Assembly: GCA_001796785.1 (NCBI GenBank)
Contig: MGNL01000137.1
Location: 5,398-10,452 of the forward strand
DNA: 5,055 nucleotides
Direction: 5' to 3'
DNA from: Chloroflexi bacterium RBG_16_51_16
GTDB taxonomy: Bacteria; Chloroflexota; Anaerolineae; Anaerolineales; Villigracilaceae
Numbering within the stretch: the stretch's first letter is position 1; the number at the start of each line of letters is the position of its first letter. Under the pieces are notes generated by a model. The model was not told the DNA's origin, searched no databases, and saw nothing but the letters and a program-made list of their open reading frames with translations. Below, in pieces: positions 4,804-5,055 of this stretch. Made by a program: the position numbers and the translations under genes.

Positions 4804-5055
4804 ATGGATCGCATTGTCATCACAGGTATGGGTACCATCAATCCACTCGGCTTATCCACCGAACAATCCTGGAAGAACCTGGTGGAGGGTGTTTCCGGTG
4901 TTGGACCAATTACCCAATTTGATTCTTCTGCCTTACAGGTTCACATCGCAGCGGAAGTGAAGGATTTTAATCCGGATAAATTCATGGATCCAAAGGAGGC
5001 CAGGCGGCGGGACAGGGTGGAACAACTGGGTTGTGCTGCAGCAAAGATGGCTCTG
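4804..5055 (+). CDS. fabF: 3-oxoacyl-ACP synthase II, N-terminal fragment
   Basis: FabF condenses malonyl-ACP with a growing acyl-ACP during fatty acid elongation. Only the first 84 codons are present, because the window ends inside the gene. MDRIVITGMGTINPLG is the canonical first strand and loop of the KAS I/II thiolase fold. WKNLVEGVSGVGPITQFD and DPKEARRRDRVEQL (about 61-74) match the FabF N-terminal domain, and the basic run there fits acyl carrier protein docking. The catalytic Cys and two His residues lie beyond the edge, so activity cannot be judged. A good SD overlaps the preceding stop, with 8 bases between the genes. FabB cannot be strictly excluded from the fragment, but FabF is far commoner outside proteobacteria. 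Confidence 0.9.
   Translation, partial: MDRIVITGMGTINPLGLSTEQSWKNLVEGVSGVGPITQFDSSALQVHIAAEVKDFNPDKFMDPKEARRRDRVEQLGCAAAKMAL

Overview
The window looks like ordinary chromosomal DNA from a free-living bacterium. Protein styles (FabD, ScpA, a zinc-ribbon threonine synthase-like enzyme and a SpoIIE-type phosphatase starting MEVQIAVAKINKY) and leaderless-looking starts suggest a Chloroflexota member, perhaps Anaerolineae. This is inferred from memory of protein families, not from a search. I see no tRNA, rRNA, CRISPR array, insertion sequence or phage gene.

Layout, left to right. (1) 1-177, minus strand: the N-terminal 59 codons of a SpoIIE/PP2C-type phosphatase, cut by the window edge. (2) 178-360: a divergent intergenic region with a near-consensus sigma70 promoter (TTGACT, 17-bp spacer, TATAAT) for rpmF, then a 66-nt leader holding a perfect 9-bp GC-rich hairpin and a strong Shine-Dalgarno (SD) sequence. 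(3) 361-561: rpmF (ribosomal protein L32), followed immediately by an 11-bp terminator-like hairpin. (4) About 609-1565: fabD (malonyl-CoA:ACP transacylase), whose start lies only 15 nt beyond that hairpin and has no SD. (5) 1566-1667: an AT-rich convergent gap. (6) 1668-2441, minus strand: scpA (condensin/SMC kleisin). (7) 2442-2484: a 43-bp divergent gap with two outward-facing TATAAT boxes forming an inverted repeat. Both predicted transcripts would be leaderless or nearly so. (8) 2485-3691: moaC, moaD and moaE, tightly packed molybdenum-cofactor genes. (9) 3713-4795: a PLP enzyme of the threonine synthase family. (10) 4804-5055: the first 84 codons of fabF, cut by the window edge.

Functionally, rpmF and fabD recall the common bacterial rpmF-fab cluster, with plsX and fabH absent between them. 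fabF sits 3.2 kb away, behind scpA, the moa genes and the threonine synthase-like gene. moaC-moaD-moaE-thrC-fabF probably form one plus-strand transcription unit, since their gaps are at most about 21 nt. MoaC makes cyclic pyranopterin monophosphate. MoaD (C-terminal Gly-Gly) and MoaE then form molybdopterin synthase.

I found no convincing new multi-gene system. The points most worth checking are the symmetric scpA/moaC promoter pair, the two hairpins flanking rpmF, and the PLP enzyme lying directly beside a sulfur-carrier gene.
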